Shown here: positions 25,121 to 35,301 of the stretch, one piece after another
Layout of the letters: every line of letters starts with the position of its first letter
How positions within the stretch are numbered: position 1 is the first letter of the stretch
Source: Achromobacter sp. MYb9
GTDB taxonomy: Bacteria > Pseudomonadota > Gammaproteobacteria > Burkholderiales > Burkholderiaceae_B
DNA: 64,000 nucleotides
NCBI RefSeq assembly: GCF_002975275.1
Contig: NZ_PCOQ01000025.1
Location: forward strand, 27,682 to 91,681
Reading direction: 5' to 3'
Notes under the pieces: generated by a model
Database searches by the model: none
What the model saw: only the letters and a program-made list of their open reading frames with translations
What the model was told of the DNA's origin: nothing
Program-made: the position numbers and the translations under genes

Positions 25121-25158
25121 AAAAAAAGCCCCGCATCGTTTCCGATGCGGGGCTTTTT
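25121..25158. terminator. Bidirectional intrinsic terminator between the ada-like gene and ppsA
   Basis: A 13-base-pair stem AAGCCCCGCATCG / CGATGCGGGGCTT with a 4-base loop is flanked by an A-run on the left and a T-run on the right, so it can end transcription from both convergent genes. This is the clearest terminator in the window. Confidence 0.9.
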
Positions 25159-25175
25159 GATGAGCCAGCCAGTCG

Positions 25176-27539
25176 TTACTTGGCCAGGCGCTGCCAGGTG
25201 TCGACAACGGTATCCGGGTTGAGCGACATCGACAGGATGCCCTCGTCCTTCAGCCATTGCGCGAAGTCCGGGTGGTCGCTGGGGCCTTGGCCGCAGATAC
25301 CCACGTACTTGTTGGCGGCCAGGCAAGCCTTGATCGCGCGGCGCAGCATGAACTTCACGGCTTCGTCGCGTTCATCGAAGTCGGCGGCCAGCAGTTCCAT
25401 GCCCGAATCGCGGTCCAGGCCCAGCGTCAACTGGGTCATGTCGTTGGAACCGATCGAGAAGCCGTCGAAGTATTGCAGGAATTCGTCGGCCAGGATGGCG
25501 TTGGACGGCACTTCGCACATCATGATCAGCTTCAGGCCGTTTTCACCGCGCGCCAAACCGTGCTTGGCCAGCAGGTTGACGACCTTTTCCGCCTGGCCCA
25601 CGGTACGCACGAACGGCACCATGATCTCGACGTTGGTCAGGCCCATGTCGTCGCGCACCTTCTTCAGCGCTTCGCATTCCATGCGGAAGCACTCGGCGAA
25701 GTCTTCGGCGATGTAGCGCGACGCGCCGCGGAAGCCCAGCATGGGGTTCTCTTCCTCGGGCTCGTAACGCGAACCGCCGACCAGCTTGCGGTACTCGTTG
25801 GACTTGAAGTCCGACATGCGCACGATCACCGGCTTCGGGTAGAAGGCGGCGGCAATCGTCGCCACGCCTTCGGCCATCTTCTCGACGAAGAACGCACGCG
25901 GGCTGGCGTGCCCGCGGGCCGCCGATTCCACGGCCTTCTTCAGTTCGCCGTCCACATTCGGGTAGTCCAGGACCGCCTTCGGGTGAATGCCGATATTGTT
26001 GTTGATGATGAATTCCAGGCGAGCCAGGCCCACGCCGCTGTTCGGAATCTGCGCGAAATCGAACGCCAGCTGCGGATTGCCCACGTTCATCATGATCTTC
26101 AGATCGATGGCGGGCATGTCGCCGCGGCGCACTTCTTCCACTTCGGTTTCGATCAGGCCGTCATAAATGCGGCCTTCGTCGCCTTCCGCGCAAGACACGG
26201 TCACGGCCTGGCCTTCCTTCAGCAGGTCGGTCGCGTTGCCGCAGCCCACGACAGCCGGAATGCCAAGTTCACGCGCGATGATCGCCGCGTGGCAGGTACG
26301 GCCGCCGCGGTTCGTCACGATGGCGGCGGCGCGCTTCATCACGGGTTCCCAGTTGGGGTCCGTCATGTCGGTGACCAGCACGTCGCCCGGCTGGACCTTG
26401 TCCATGTCCGAAATGTCGGCGACGACGCGGACGGGGCCCGCGCCGATCTTCTGACCGATTGCGCGGCCGGTGATCAGGACCTGGCCGGTCGCCTTCAGGC
26501 GATAGCGCTGCTGGACGTCGTTCACGCCCTGCTGCGACTTCACCGTTTCCGGACGCGCTTGCAGGATGTAGATCTTGCCGTCGACGCCGTCGCGGCCCCA
26601 CTCGATGTCCATCGGGCGCTTGTAGTGCTTTTCGATGATGACGGCGTAGCGGGCCAGTTCATTGACCTCGTCGTCGGTCAGCGAATAGCGGTTGCGCTCG
26701 GACACCGGCACGTCGACCGTGCGCACGGCACGGCCTTCGGGACGCTCGGGGTCGAATTCCATCTTGATCAGCTTCGAGCCGATGCGGCGGCCGACGATGG
26801 GGAATTTGCCTTGAGCCAGCGTGGGCTTGAAGACGTAGAACTCGTCCGGGTTGACCGCGCCTTGCACGACGGTTTCGCCCAGGCCATAGGACGACGTGAT
26901 GAACACGACGTCTTCAAAGCCCGATTCGGTGTCGATGGTGAACATGACGCCGGCGCTGCCCTTATCGGAACGCACCATGCGCTGGATGCCGGCCGACAAG
27001 GCCACATCGGCGTGAGCGTAGCCCTTGTGCACGCGATAGGAAATGGCGCGGTCGTTGTACAACGACGCGAACACGTGGCGGATCTTGTCCAGCACGTCGT
27101 CGATGCCGACGACGTTCAGGAAGGTTTCCTGCTGGCCGGCGAACGAGGCGTCGGGCAGGTCTTCCGCGGTGGCGGACGAGCGCACGGCGAACGAGCCCTT
27201 GCCGTCGGCGTCCAGCTTGGCGAAGGCTTCGCGGATCTGGGATTCGAATTCGGCCGAGAACGGGGCCTCGACCAGCCATTGACGGATTTCCGCGCCGGCG
27301 TTGGCCAGCTCGCGCACGTCTTCGGGGTTCAGCGTCGTCAGGCGTTCAGCGATGCGCTTGTCCAGGCCCGACGCCTTCAGGAAGTCACGGAAGGCGTCAG
27401 CGGTCGTGGCAAAGCCGCCCGGCACGCGGACACCCGCGCCAGACAGCTGGCTGATCATTTCGCCTAGTGATGCGTTCTTGCCTCCTACCGAGTCCACGTC
27501 CGTCATGCGGAGCTGCTCGAACAAAACAACGTACGACAT
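25176..27539 (-). CDS. ppsA: Phosphoenolpyruvate synthase (pyruvate, water dikinase)
   Basis: Gluconeogenic enzyme of 787 residues making PEP from pyruvate and ATP. The N-terminal ATP-grasp region begins [11 protein letters not shown] (about 19-29). The central phospho-His is in [21 protein letters not shown] (about 420). The C-terminal TIM-barrel ends with [14 protein letters not shown] and the catalytic Cys in CGQGPSD. The ATG at 27539 has AAAGGTG upstream; an in-frame GTG at 27548 is less likely. It is divergent from ppsR, whose product controls its activity by reversible phosphorylation. Confidence 0.96.
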   Translation of the reverse strand: MSYVVLFEQLRMTDVDSVGGKNASLGEMISQLSGAGVRVPGGFATTADAFRDFLKASGLDKRIAERLTTLNPEDVRELANAGAEIRQWLVEAPFSAEFESQIREAFAKLDADGKGSFAVRSSATAEDLPDASFAGQQETFLNVVGIDDVLDKIRHVFASLYNDRAISYRVHKGYAHADVALSAGIQRMVRSDKGSAGVMFTIDTESGFEDVVFITSSYGLGETVVQGAVNPDEFYVFKPTLAQGKFPIVGRRIGSKLIKMEFDPERPEGRAVRTVDVPVSERNRYSLTDDEVNELARYAVIIEKHYKRPMDIEWGRDGVDGKIYILQARPETVKSQQGVNDVQQRYRLKATGQVLITGRAIGQKIGAGPVRVVADISDMDKVQPGDVLVTDMTDPNWEPVMKRAAAIVTNRGGRTCHAAIIARELGIPAVVGCGNATDLLKEGQAVTVSCAEGDEGRIYDGLIETEVEEVRRGDMPAIDLKIMMNVGNPQLAFDFAQIPNSGVGLARLEFIINNNIGIHPKAVLDYPNVDGELKKAVESAARGHASPRAFFVEKMAEGVATIAAAFYPKPVIVRMSDFKSNEYRKLVGGSRYEPEEENPMLGFRGASRYIAEDFAECFRMECEALKKVRDDMGLTNVEIMVPFVRTVGQAEKVVNLLAKHGLARGENGLKLIMMCEVPSNAILADEFLQYFDGFSIGSNDMTQLTLGLDRDSGMELLAADFDERDEAVKFMLRRAIKACLAANKYVGICGQGPSDHPDFAQWLKDEGILSMSLNPDTVVDTWQRLAK

Positions 27540-27571
27540 TGAAGTCACCTTTTACAATGGAATGAAAGCGA

Positions 27572-27627
27572 GTTTGGTCAATGCATGGATAGGCGGAAAA
27601 TTCCGCATTTCCAAACGCTGACCAAAC
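27572..27627 (-). repeat. Nested inverted repeat in the ppsA leader
   Basis: GTTTGGTCA (27572-27580) and TGACCAAAC (27619-27627) are perfect 9-base arms. Inside them GCGGAA and TTCCGC (27593-27606, two-base centre) form a second, perfect 6-base inverted repeat. It starts 33 bases before the ppsA ATG, in the divergent ppsA-ppsR gap. It could be an operator pair or fold into a leader RNA structure. No regulator is assigned. Confidence 0.6.
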
Positions 27628-27719
27628 TGGCCTTGGACCGCCCTTGGGGTGACTTATAGGGGCCTGATTGTACTCGGTGGAGTACCCTCGGCTATCTGAC
27701 TGGTTGGAATTTTTTACAC

Positions 27720-28547
27720 ATGACATCTACCCCGATCGTACGCACGGTATACATCGTTTCCGACAGTACCGGCATCACCGCCGAGACCTTCAGCCAGTCG
27801 GTGCTGTCCCAGTTCGAAGAGGTGGAATTCAAGCCGATCCGCCTGCCTTTTGTCGACACGCTGGAAAAAGCCGCCGAAGTCGCCATGCGCATCGACCGCA
27901 GCGCCCTGGAAGCCGGGGTGCCGCCCATCGTGTTCAGCACCCTGGTCAACCCCGAGATCCTGGCACGTGTTCGCCAGGCGAACGGCATCTTCATGGATCT
28001 GTTCGGCACCTTCGTCAGCCACATCGAACAGGCGCTGGGCCTGAAGTCCAGCCATTCCATCGGCCGTTCCCACATGCAGGCCAATTCGGAAAAATACCGA
28101 AACCGGATCGACGCCATCAACTTCAGCCTGGCCCACGACGACGGCCAGTTCGTCAACCAGCTGGACCAGGCCGATGTGATCCTGGTGGGCGTGTCCCGCT
28201 GCGGCAAGACGCCTACCAGCCTGTACCTGGCCATGCAGTATGCGATCAAGGCGGCCAACTTCCCGCTGACGCCCGACGATTTCGAACGCGGCACCCTGCC
28301 CTCGACCATCGCGCCGCACCGCGGCAAGCTGTTCGGCCTGTCCATCCAGCCCGAACGGCTGGCTGAAGTCCGCAACGAACGTCGTCCGAACAGCCGCTAC
28401 GCGCAGCTGGAGCAATGCCGTTACGAGGTCGCCGAAGCCGAGCGCATGATGCGCCGCGAAGGCATTTCCTGGTTGTCCAGCACCACCAAATCGATCGAAG
28501 AAATCGCGACGACGGTGCTGCAGGAAGTGGGATTGGACCGTGGTTGA
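27720..28547 (+). CDS. ppsR: PEP synthase regulatory protein (kinase/pyrophosphorylase, DUF299)
   Basis: Protein of 275 residues that inactivates PEP synthase by ADP-dependent phosphorylation and reactivates it by Pi-dependent dephosphorylation. The N-terminus VYIVSDSTGITAETF and the P-loop GVSRCGKTPTS (about 158-168) are family signatures, as is PLTPDDFERGTLP. It is divergent from ppsA with a 180-base shared control region, an arrangement common in proteobacteria. Confidence 0.95.
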   Translation: MTSTPIVRTVYIVSDSTGITAETFSQSVLSQFEEVEFKPIRLPFVDTLEKAAEVAMRIDRSALEAGVPPIVFSTLVNPEILARVRQANGIFMDLFGTFVSHIEQALGLKSSHSIGRSHMQANSEKYRNRIDAINFSLAHDDGQFVNQLDQADVILVGVSRCGKTPTSLYLAMQYAIKAANFPLTPDDFERGTLPSTIAPHRGKLFGLSIQPERLAEVRNERRPNSRYAQLEQCRYEVAEAERMMRREGISWLSSTTKSIEEIATTVLQEVGLDRG

Positions 28548-28564
28548 AGCAAGGTTGAAATGAA

Positions 28565-28589
28565 CAGGGCGCGCCGTCGGCGCGCCCTG
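28565..28589. terminator. Strong hairpin between convergent ppsR and lipoprotein genes
   Basis: CAGGGCGCGCC (28565-28575) pairs perfectly with GGCGCGCCCTG (28579-28589) across a 3-base loop, 18 bases after the ppsR stop. There is no T-run on the plus strand; on the minus strand it is followed by TTCATTTC. It probably ends transcription from one or both sides. Confidence 0.6.
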
Positions 28590-28632
28590 GTGGCAACATC
28601 CAAGCCCGATCAGGGCTGGCTTCGTGGCGGGA

Positions 28633-29103
28633 TCACAGGCCGGGCACCCGCTCGGGCGAGGCCGCGCCCCAATAGCGCAAGCCCTGCATTTCATGCACCG
28701 CCAGCTCGGCGGGGTCGACCAGCTGCATCGACAACTTGCCCACGGCACCCGTGCTGCCCAGCGATTCCGCCATGATGCGCACATAGCGCGTCTGGCCGGC
28801 ATCCAGCATGAAGCTGACGCCATCACCCGTCCAGTACAGATTGGTCACGACATAGCTGCCCGCCGGGCGGTCGACGTAGAAGAAACTGGCCGGCTTGTTG
28901 CGGCCAACCACTTCATTGTTGACTCGCAACTTCTGCTGCGACGATGCGAAGTTCGAAGGTTGCGGCTGATAGAAGTAAATCCGCCCCTTACCCTCGGCAA
29001 TCGGCGGAATCCGATTCTCCAGCACTTCATACTTGCCCCCGGCGCAACCCGCCAGCACCACGGCAACCGCGGCCGCAGCCAACATTTTCAGCCACGTTTT
29101 CAT
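28633..29103 (-). CDS. DUF2846-like lipoprotein
   Basis: Putative lipoprotein of 156 residues. The signal MKTWLKMLAAAAVAVVLAGC gives a lipobox LAGC with Cys20. The mature part carries GRIYFYQP (about 40-47), VGRNKPASFFYVDRPAGSY and a Tyr/Arg pattern that resembles DUF2846-type proteins. The residue after Cys is Ala, so sorting to the outer membrane is likely. Its ATG overlaps the stop of another lipoprotein gene by four bases. No function is known; a paired envelope role is inferred from coupling. Confidence 0.8.
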   Translation of the reverse strand: MKTWLKMLAAAAVAVVLAGCAGGKYEVLENRIPPIAEGKGRIYFYQPQPSNFASSQQKLRVNNEVVGRNKPASFFYVDRPAGSYVVTNLYWTGDGVSFMLDAGQTRYVRIMAESLGSTGAVGKLSMQLVDPAELAVHEMQGLRYWGAASPERVPGL

Positions 29104-29492
29104 TGGCGCATCTCCACAGGCAACGTTACGGGGCGGGACAAGGGCATGAAGGCGCCTTCGCCGGGAAGGTAGAAACCGACCATTTTTCCGGACGTCGCGA
29201 CCACGTAGGCCTCGCCCTGGCGGCGGGTCTGGACCGTGAACAAACCGCTTTGCGAGCGATAGACGTCGCCTTGCGGCAAGGCACCCACGCGGCGCCACTG
29301 CGACCCCGCCGGCAGCGTGACGCTGCTGTCGTTGGGCAACGGGGCGATCACGACCCGGGACAACTGGATCGTATGGACAGGATCCGCAGGCGCCACAGGG
29401 ACCATGGCGATTTTTTGCGTGCTGACCGACATGCAAGCGGCCAACGCGAAGGCGCTGGCGGCAGCCACCAGCAACGCCCGTCCTGCCCGCAT
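29100..29492 (-). CDS. Hypothetical small lipoprotein
   Basis: Protein of 130 residues with signal MRAGRALLVAAASAFALAAC (lipobox LAAC, Cys20) and a mature part of about 110 residues rich in short beta-type segments, such as IQLSRVVIAPL and VYRSQSGLFTVQTRR. I do not recognise a family. The ATG at 29492 has AAGGG upstream with good spacing; an upstream ATG at 29531 also has a GAGGTG site and would give a longer signal. It is translationally coupled (ATGA) to the DUF2846-like lipoprotein, which suggests the two act together in the envelope. Confidence 0.72.
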   Translation of the reverse strand: MRAGRALLVAAASAFALAACMSVSTQKIAMVPVAPADPVHTIQLSRVVIAPLPNDSSVTLPAGSQWRRVGALPQGDVYRSQSGLFTVQTRRQGEAYVVATSGKMVGFYLPGEGAFMPLSRPVTLPVEMRQ

Positions 29493-29625
29493 GAAACGCC
29501 CTTCAAGCTTGTGAACCGGCGATGACGCCATAGACACCTCGGGAAAATAAAGCACGAAGTATATGAGGGCGACTGAATTTTACAAAATGTGCGCCGCGAT
29601 CATCCGCAGCGTGCGGCAGTACCGG

Positions 29626-30414
29626 TCAGCGAGTGCGGGTCCGTAGCGCCTGACGACGCTGCTCGAACAGACAGATTGCCGCGGCGGCCCCGACATTCAG
29701 CGATTCGACGGCCGCCATATCATGCGGGATACGCACTTTGAGGCGTGCCGCAGCCAGCAAGCCGGCAGCAACCCCTTGGCCCTCGTGCCCGAATACCCAG
29801 GCGCATTGCGCGGGCAAATTGCCGTCGTACAGGTCTTGCGCGCCGTCCAGCGCGGTCGCCACCAAGGGCACCCGCAGGCGCGGCAGCAAACCGGCAAGGT
29901 CCACGTGTTCATGGATGGCCAGCGCAAAATGCGCGCCCTGCCCGCTGCGCACCACCTTGGGCGACCAGGCAGCGGCCGTGCCGGTTGCCAGGAACACGCG
30001 CTTCACGCCAGCCGCCGCGCAGGTGCGCAGCAAGGTGCCGACGTTGCCGGGGTCCTGGATACGGTCGAACAGCACGCAATTCTCTTGCACGTCCGCCGGC
30101 AGCTCCGGCAGCGGCGGCGTCACCACGAAAGCAACGCCCTGCCCGCTTTCCACGCTGGCCACCGACTGCATCAGCCGCGCGTCCAGCGCCAGGCACCGGG
30201 CATCCGGCACGGCGGCCGCCAGCGCTGCGATATCGGGCTGCGACAGCCGCTCAACGTCGAACACGGCCTGGTCAGGCGCGCCGTGATGCTGCAGCCAGGC
30301 CTGACACAGGTGGATGCCGTCCAGCAGCACGGGCGCGCCGCGCTTGCCCGCCGACCCCGCCAGCTTGGCCAGCGCCTTGACCGCGGGATTGTCGCGGGAA
30401 CTGATGTGCTTCAT
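29626..30414 (-). CDS. TrmH/SpoU family RNA 2'-O-methyltransferase
   Basis: SPOUT methyltransferase of 262 residues. An N-terminal substrate-binding domain (about 1-95, [19 protein letters not shown]) precedes the knot domain with motif 1 [19 protein letters not shown] (about 119-137), motif 2 FGHEGQGV and motif 3 [19 protein letters not shown]. It methylates ribose in rRNA or tRNA with S-adenosylmethionine; the target base cannot be told from sequence. It overlaps rnhB by four bases, at the distal end of the lipid A cluster where E. coli has dnaE. Confidence 0.9.
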   Translation of the reverse strand: MKHISSRDNPAVKALAKLAGSAGKRGAPVLLDGIHLCQAWLQHHGAPDQAVFDVERLSQPDIAALAAAVPDARCLALDARLMQSVASVESGQGVAFVVTPPLPELPADVQENCVLFDRIQDPGNVGTLLRTCAAAGVKRVFLATGTAAAWSPKVVRSGQGAHFALAIHEHVDLAGLLPRLRVPLVATALDGAQDLYDGNLPAQCAWVFGHEGQGVAAGLLAAARLKVRIPHDMAAVESLNVGAAAAICLFEQRRQALRTRTR

Positions 30415-31019
30415 GAGACCAGGCCGAAAGCCTTGATGGGAGCGAAACTGCGGCGATGCTCGGCGCAGGGACCGTGTTCGCGCAGCAACTGCAGGTGCAG
30501 CGCCGTGCCATATCCCTTGTGCTGGTCGAACGCGTATTGCGGATACAGCGTGTGCAAACGCATCAGGTCGGCATCGCGCGCGGTTTTGGCCAGGATGGAT
30601 GCGGCGGAGATCGCCGGCACCAGGGCATCGCCCTTGATGACGGTCTGCACCGTGCAGGCCAGCTTGGGCGCCTGGTTGCCGTCCACCAGCGCCAGTTGGG
30701 CGCGCGTGGAGAGGCCCTGGACGGCCCGCTGCATCGCCAGCATGGTGGCGCGCAGGATGTTCAGCGAATCAATCTCGCCCACGCTGGCGCTGGCCACGCA
30801 CCAGGCCAGGGCGCGTTCCTGGATCAGCAACGCCAGCGCTTCGCGCGTGGCGGCTTTCAGCACTTTGGAATCGGCCAGACCCTCGATCGGCCGCTCGGGG
30901 TCCAGGATGACTGCCGCCGCGTACACGGCGCCCGCCAGCGGGCCACGGCCGGCCTCGTCCACCCCTGCCGTCAGCAGGGCCGGTTGCGCCGGCGCCACGA
31001 ACAGGTCAGGCTGCTCCAC
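30411..31019 (-). CDS. rnhB: Ribonuclease HII
   Basis: Endonuclease of 202 residues that cuts RNA in RNA-DNA hybrids and single ribonucleotides in [18 protein letters not shown] (about 18-32) carries the catalytic Asp-Glu pair, LADSKVL follows and [20 protein letters not shown] (about 136-155) holds the later Asp region. It overlaps lpxB by 14 bases, the usual lpxB-rnhB order. Confidence 0.95.
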   Translation of the reverse strand: MEQPDLFVAPAQPALLTAGVDEAGRGPLAGAVYAAAVILDPERPIEGLADSKVLKAATREALALLIQERALAWCVASASVGEIDSLNILRATMLAMQRAVQGLSTRAQLALVDGNQAPKLACTVQTVIKGDALVPAISAASILAKTARDADLMRLHTLYPQYAFDQHKGYGTALHLQLLREHGPCAEHRRSFAPIKAFGLVS

Positions 31020-32202
31020 CGGCCACCTCCAGGATCGCCTGGGCGGCCAGGGCTGGCGTGTCGCGCAGCAATTCCTGGTGCATGGCGGTAAAACGGGATT
31101 CGACGCGAGCGATCAGCGCATCGTCGGTCAAGGACGCCCACGTCGCCTCGGCCAGCTTTTCGGGGGTGGCGTCGTCCTGTAGCAATTCGGGCACCGCGAA
31201 ATCGCGCAGCAGCACGTTGGGCAGGCCGACCCAAGGCAGATACGGCCGCTGCTGCCCCGATTTCCACGTCATGATGCGACGCATCCAAGGCGACAATACG
31301 TAGGAAATCACCATGGGGCGCTTGTACAGCGCCGTTTCCAGCGTGGCCGTGCCGCTGGCCACGAGCACCGCGTTGGCGGCTTCCATGACGGACCAGGCGA
31401 CGGGCGCCTTGCGGTCGCCGCCGGCGCCATGCAGGTCATCGGCGGTGATGCAGCGCAGGCCGGGCACCGGATGCTGCGCCAGAATCGCCTGGAATTCGGC
31501 GCGCCGCTGGTCATTCACCATGGGAACGACGCATTGCAGGGCAGGATCTTTCTTCATCAGCAGCTGGGCGGCCTGCAAAAAACGCGGCGCCAGCAGACGG
31601 ATTTCGGACGAACGGCTACCCGGCAAAATCGCCAGCACGCGCGCGTTCGGGTCGATGCCCAAGCTTGCGCGGGCGGCGGCGCGGTCCGGCTCCATCGGGA
31701 TGGCGCCGGCCAGCGGGTGGCCCACATAGGTCACCGGAATGTTCTCCTTCCGGTAGATCTCTTCCTCGAACGGGAAAAGCACCAGCATGTGCGACACCGA
31801 TTCGCGGATCTTGTGGATGCGTTCGTAACGCCAGGCCCAGATGGACGGGCCCACAAAATGCACCGTGGGGGTGCCGGCCAAGCGTAGTTGGTGTTCCAGC
31901 CGAAGGTTGAAGTCGGGGGCATCGATCCCCACGAATACCTTCGGCGGCTCAGCCAGCCAGCGGCGCTTGACGTCGCGATACGTGCCCAGCAGGCTGGGCA
32001 ACCGCTTCAAGGCGTCTACGTAGCCGAATACGGTCAGGGCATGCATGGGATGCCAGGTGTCGAACTCGCGGGCCTGCATCTGCGGCCCGCCAATACCTTC
32101 GCAGCGAACGCCGGCGTCGCGTGCTTGCAGACCGGCAATGATGCGTCCGGCCAGCAAATCGCCCGAAGGCTCGCCGGCCACCATGCCGATCCGCGTGCTC
32201 AT
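31006..32202 (-). CDS. lpxB: Lipid-A-disaccharide synthase
   Basis: GT-B glycosyltransferase of 398 residues that joins lipid X to UDP-diacyl-glucosamine on the inner face of the inner membrane. N-terminal [17 protein letters not shown] (about 6-22), central [10 protein letters not shown] (about 135-144) and C-terminal [19 protein letters not shown] are diagnostic. Start overlaps lpxA by four bases. Confidence 0.95.
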   Translation of the reverse strand: MSTRIGMVAGEPSGDLLAGRIIAGLQARDAGVRCEGIGGPQMQAREFDTWHPMHALTVFGYVDALKRLPSLLGTYRDVKRRWLAEPPKVFVGIDAPDFNLRLEHQLRLAGTPTVHFVGPSIWAWRYERIHKIRESVSHMLVLFPFEEEIYRKENIPVTYVGHPLAGAIPMEPDRAAARASLGIDPNARVLAILPGSRSSEIRLLAPRFLQAAQLLMKKDPALQCVVPMVNDQRRAEFQAILAQHPVPGLRCITADDLHGAGGDRKAPVAWSVMEAANAVLVASGTATLETALYKRPMVISYVLSPWMRRIMTWKSGQQRPYLPWVGLPNVLLRDFAVPELLQDDATPEKLAEATWASLTDDALIARVESRFTAMHQELLRDTPALAAQAILEVAGGAA

Positions 32203-32993
32203 GGACGAATGATGCCGCGTGATGCGACGTCCAGGAAATCGAGCAGCGTCTGCAGGTGCTCGGCCGCCTCGGGCGTGTCTTGCTGGCGCTTGCGCAACTC
32301 GGCGCGCGCCGCGTCCAGCGGCAAGCCGCGGCGGTACATGATCTTGTAGGCTTCACGCAGCGCCGAAATCATCACCGGGGTAAAGCCCCGGCGCTTCAGT
32401 CCTTCGACGTTGATGCCCACGGGACGGCACGGGTTGCCGGCCGCCAGCACGAACGGAGGCGAATCCTGCATCAGCGAACTGTTGCCGCCGGTCATGGTGT
32501 GCGCGCCCACGCGCGAAAACTGGTGCACGCCGGTCAAGCCGCCAATGATGGCCCAGTCGCCCACATGGACGTGCCCGCCCAGCTGGACCGAATTGGCCAG
32601 GATCGTGTGGCTGCCGATGTGGCAGTCATGCGCGACGTGCACATAGGCCATGATCCAGTTGTCATTGCCCAGCGTCGTTTCGCCGCCATCCTGCACCGTG
32701 CCGGTGTTCAGCGTGACGAATTCGCGCACGGTGTTGCCGTCGCCAATCGTCAGGCGCGTCTTTTCGCCGGCGTACTTCTTATCCTGCGGCATGCCGCCGA
32801 TCGAGCAGTACCGGTAGAAACGGTTATTACGCCCGATGGTCGTGACACCGTCGACCATGCAGTACGGGCCAATCTCGGTTCCCGCGCCGATGGTCACATC
32901 AGGCCCCACCACCGCGAACGGTCCGATCACGGCGGTCGGGTCGATTTTTGCCGCCGGATCAACGACAGCGGTAGGATGGATATGTCCTGCCAT
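32199..32993 (-). CDS. lpxA: UDP-N-acetylglucosamine O-acyltransferase
   Basis: First lipid A enzyme, 264 residues, a left-handed beta-helix of hexapeptide repeats (e.g. VDPAAKIDPTAVIGPFAVVG). The catalytic His lies in YVHVAHDCHIG (about 122-132). The C-terminal helical domain is complete. It abuts fabZ without a gap. The acyl chain length is set by residues I cannot score here. Confidence 0.95.
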   Translation of the reverse strand: MAGHIHPTAVVDPAAKIDPTAVIGPFAVVGPDVTIGAGTEIGPYCMVDGVTTIGRNNRFYRYCSIGGMPQDKKYAGEKTRLTIGDGNTVREFVTLNTGTVQDGGETTLGNDNWIMAYVHVAHDCHIGSHTILANSVQLGGHVHVGDWAIIGGLTGVHQFSRVGAHTMTGGNSSLMQDSPPFVLAAGNPCRPVGINVEGLKRRGFTPVMISALREAYKIMYRRGLPLDAARAELRKRQQDTPEAAEHLQTLLDFLDVASRGIIRP

Positions 32994-33449
32994 TTACTCT
33001 TCCAGGCTGCGGATCGCGCACATCAGCTTGGCGGACGCCACTTCCTGTCCGTCGACTGTCGCACGCGCGGCGTATTTACAGATGCTGCGGCTCAGGCGTT
33101 CGGCTTCGACCTCGATGCGCAACTGGTCGCCCGGCACGACGGGGCGGCGGAAGCGCGCGCCATCGATGCCGACGAGGTAGTACGCCGTCTTGGAGCCTTC
33201 GCACTTCAATCCACCGTTTTCATCCGTGAACGAAAACAAGGCCGAGGCTTGCGCCATGGCTTCGACGATGAGCACGCCCGGCATCACCGGATGGTGAGGA
33301 AAGTGGCCGTTGAAAAACGGTTCGTTGATCGAGACGTTCTTGATGGCGACAATGGATTTGCCGGGCACCATTTCAACGACGCGATCAATCAGCAGCATCG
33401 GGTAACGATGCGGCAGCCTCTCCATGATCCCCTTGATGTCGAGTTCCAT
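32994..33449 (-). CDS. fabZ: (3R)-hydroxyacyl-ACP dehydratase
   Basis: Hot-dog fold dehydratase of 151 residues. The active site His and Glu stand in [20 protein letters not shown] (about 53-72), and the N-terminus [17 protein letters not shown] is typical. It removes water from 3-hydroxyacyl-ACP, the branch point between fatty acids and lipid A, which fits its place between lpxD and lpxA. Confidence 0.95.
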   Translation of the reverse strand: MELDIKGIMERLPHRYPMLLIDRVVEMVPGKSIVAIKNVSINEPFFNGHFPHHPVMPGVLIVEAMAQASALFSFTDENGGLKCEGSKTAYYLVGIDGARFRRPVVPGDQLRIEVEAERLSRSICKYAARATVDGQEVASAKLMCAIRSLEE

Positions 33450-33482
33450 TTTTCTATGCTTTCCTGCGAAATGAAATAATTT

Positions 33483-33498
33483 TGGCGCGTGCGCGCCA
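33483..33498 (-). other. Hairpin between lpxD and fabZ
   Basis: TGGCGCG (33483-33489) and CGCGCCA (33492-33498) are perfect arms around a 2-base centre, in the 67-base gap between lpxD and fabZ. On the minus strand it is followed by AAAATTATTTC. It could act as a partial attenuator or mRNA-processing site. Confidence 0.35.
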
Positions 33499-33516
33499 GG
33501 GCGGCAATCGCGCGCC

Positions 33517-34614
33517 CTAGTCTTTTTCCAGCGTCCGCACGCGGCGGCGCAGTTGCGCCAACTGTTGTATCACGGCTGCGTTGCGCTGCCATTCGCCATG
33601 CTCCGCATACGGGAACACCCCGGTATAGCGGCCAGGCTTCGAAATGCTGGACGTCACTGCGGTGCCGCCCGATATATGTACGTCGTCAGTCAGGCTCAGG
33701 TGGCCCGACAGCATCGCCGCGCCGCCGATGGTGCAGCGTTCGCCGATGGAGGTCGAACCCGCGATGCCGACGCATGCCGCCACGGCGGTATGCGCGCCGA
33801 TGCGCACGTTGTGCGCCACCATGATCTGGTTGTCCAGCTTGACACCGTCCGCCACCACGGTATCGTCCAAGGCGCCACGGTCGATGGTGGTGTTGGCCCC
33901 GATTTCGACATCGGCGCCGACGGTCACGCCGCCCAATTGGGGGATCTTGCCCCAGGCGCCCTTGCCCAGCGTGGGATCCGGCGCAAAGCCGAATCCGTCC
34001 GCACCCAGCACGGCGCCGCTGTGAATGATGGCCCGGGCACCGACCTTCACGCCTTCATACAGCGTGACGTGCGCGTGCAGGCGGCTTCCCGGCCCGACGG
34101 ACGAGCCAACGCCGATGACGCAGCCCGGCCCCAACACCGTATCGCGGCCGATACGGGCCCCGGCTTCCACAACGCAATTAGGGCCGATACGCACGCCCTC
34201 TTCGATCACCGCGTCAGGCGCGACCACCGCGGAAGGATGCGTGGCGGCAGGTTGCGCAGGCCGCCGGGCGGCATCGAACCATTGCGCGACGCGCGCGTAA
34301 AGCAGATAGGGATGCTTACAGACGACCAGCGCGAACGGCGGCCGCGGGGCGCCCTCGGCTTCCAGCGCCTCGGCGACGTCGGCCGAGACGATGACCGCCC
34401 CTGCCTGCGTGGCACCGAGTTGGCTCTGGTAGCGGGGGTTGGCCAGGAAAGCGATTTCCTGGCTGCCGGCCGAAGACAGGGTCCCGATGCCGCAGACCCG
34501 CAAGGGGTCCGCGCCGGGCACCGCGCTGATACGCCAGTCCATTCCCTGGGTGTCGGCAGCGCTCAACAGTGCTTCAAGTGTTGGCGCGCGGGCAAGATCC
34601 AGTAAAACCGGCAT
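33517..34614 (-). CDS. lpxD: UDP-3-O-(3-hydroxyacyl)glucosamine N-acyltransferase
   Basis: Lipid A enzyme of 365 residues. N-terminal uridine-binding domain (about 1-100), then hexapeptide beta-helix with the catalytic His in [16 protein letters not shown] (about 250) and a C-terminal helix ending [10 protein letters not shown]. It adds the N-linked acyl chain. It lies 17 bases after skp. Confidence 0.95.
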   Translation of the reverse strand: MPVLLDLARAPTLEALLSAADTQGMDWRISAVPGADPLRVCGIGTLSSAGSQEIAFLANPRYQSQLGATQAGAVIVSADVAEALEAEGAPRPPFALVVCKHPYLLYARVAQWFDAARRPAQPAATHPSAVVAPDAVIEEGVRIGPNCVVEAGARIGRDTVLGPGCVIGVGSSVGPGSRLHAHVTLYEGVKVGARAIIHSGAVLGADGFGFAPDPTLGKGAWGKIPQLGGVTVGADVEIGANTTIDRGALDDTVVADGVKLDNQIMVAHNVRIGAHTAVAACVGIAGSTSIGERCTIGGAAMLSGHLSLTDDVHISGGTAVTSSISKPGRYTGVFPYAEHGEWQRNAAVIQQLAQLRRRVRTLEKD

Positions 34615-34631
34615 AGCTCGACGGGTACTGC

Positions 34632-35192
34632 TTACTTGCCCAGGCTCTGAATCACCCGGTCGGTGATGTCGATGCGCGGGTTGACCGTCACGGCGTCCTG
34701 GATGATCAGGTCGTAGCTTTCTTGCTCGGCGATGCGCTTGATGGCCTCGTTGGCCTTCGTCACGATGCCCGAGAACTCTTCATTGCGGCGGCGGTTGAAG
34801 TCTTCCTGGAACTCACGACGCTTGCGTTGCAGGTCGGTGTCCAGGTTCGACAGTTCGCGCTGGCGCTTGACGCGGTCCGACTCCGACAGGACAGGCGCAT
34901 CCTTGTCGAATTTTTCGGCTTGCGAACGCAGGCTGTTGTTCAGGCGCTGGAGTTCGTCGTCGCGCTTCTTGAATTCAGCTTCGATCTTGCTTTGCGCCGT
35001 CTTGGCCGGGCCCGATTCACGCAGAATCCGCTCGGTGTTGACGAAGCCGATCTTGGTGTTTTGAGCTTGCGCGGGGATCGCAGCAGCCGAACCGAGAATG
35101 AGCGCACCCACCAGGGCAATGGAGCCGCCCAGCTTGCCACGGCGTTTCACGCCCGGCGTCTTCGATGATTTAAGTGCGAAATCAGACATCAT
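34632..35192 (-). CDS. skp: OmpH/Skp family periplasmic chaperone
   Basis: Protein of 186 residues. Signal peptide with an unusually long basic N-region (about 20 residues) before the hydrophobic core, predicted cut after AQA at about residue 43. The mature part begins [16 protein letters not shown] and continues as a long charged coiled coil (about 70-150). Skp holds unfolded outer-membrane proteins before BamA inserts them. It is downstream of bamA with a hairpin between them. Confidence 0.93.
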   Translation of the reverse strand: MMSDFALKSSKTPGVKRRGKLGGSIALVGALILGSAAAIPAQAQNTKIGFVNTERILRESGPAKTAQSKIEAEFKKRDDELQRLNNSLRSQAEKFDKDAPVLSESDRVKRQRELSNLDTDLQRKRREFQEDFNRRRNEEFSGIVTKANEAIKRIAEQESYDLIIQDAVTVNPRIDITDRVIQSLGK

Positions 35193-35248
35193 GAAAATCT
35201 CACCTTCCAGTAAGGCAAAGCCAAAGTGTGTATTGTGCCACTAAACAG

Positions 35249-35280
35249 CAAGGGAGCCGGTCCAGGGGGCCCCTCCCTTG
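35249..35280 (-). other. Intercistronic hairpin between bamA and skp
   Basis: CAAGGGAG (35249-35256) pairs with CTCCCTTG (35273-35280) around a GC-rich inner segment. On the minus strand it sits 21 bases after the bamA stop and lacks a T-run. Partial attenuation of skp expression is possible. Confidence 0.45.
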
Positions 35281-35301
35281 TTTTCAAGCGTAACGGCTTG
35301 C

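Noticed and set aside
25257..27467. A 736-codon frame antisense to ppsA, and a similar one opposite bamA (35278-37575).
   Set aside because: Composition is typical of antisense reading in GC-rich DNA (Val/Asp/His/Gln-rich); ppsA and bamA on the other strand are unmistakable.
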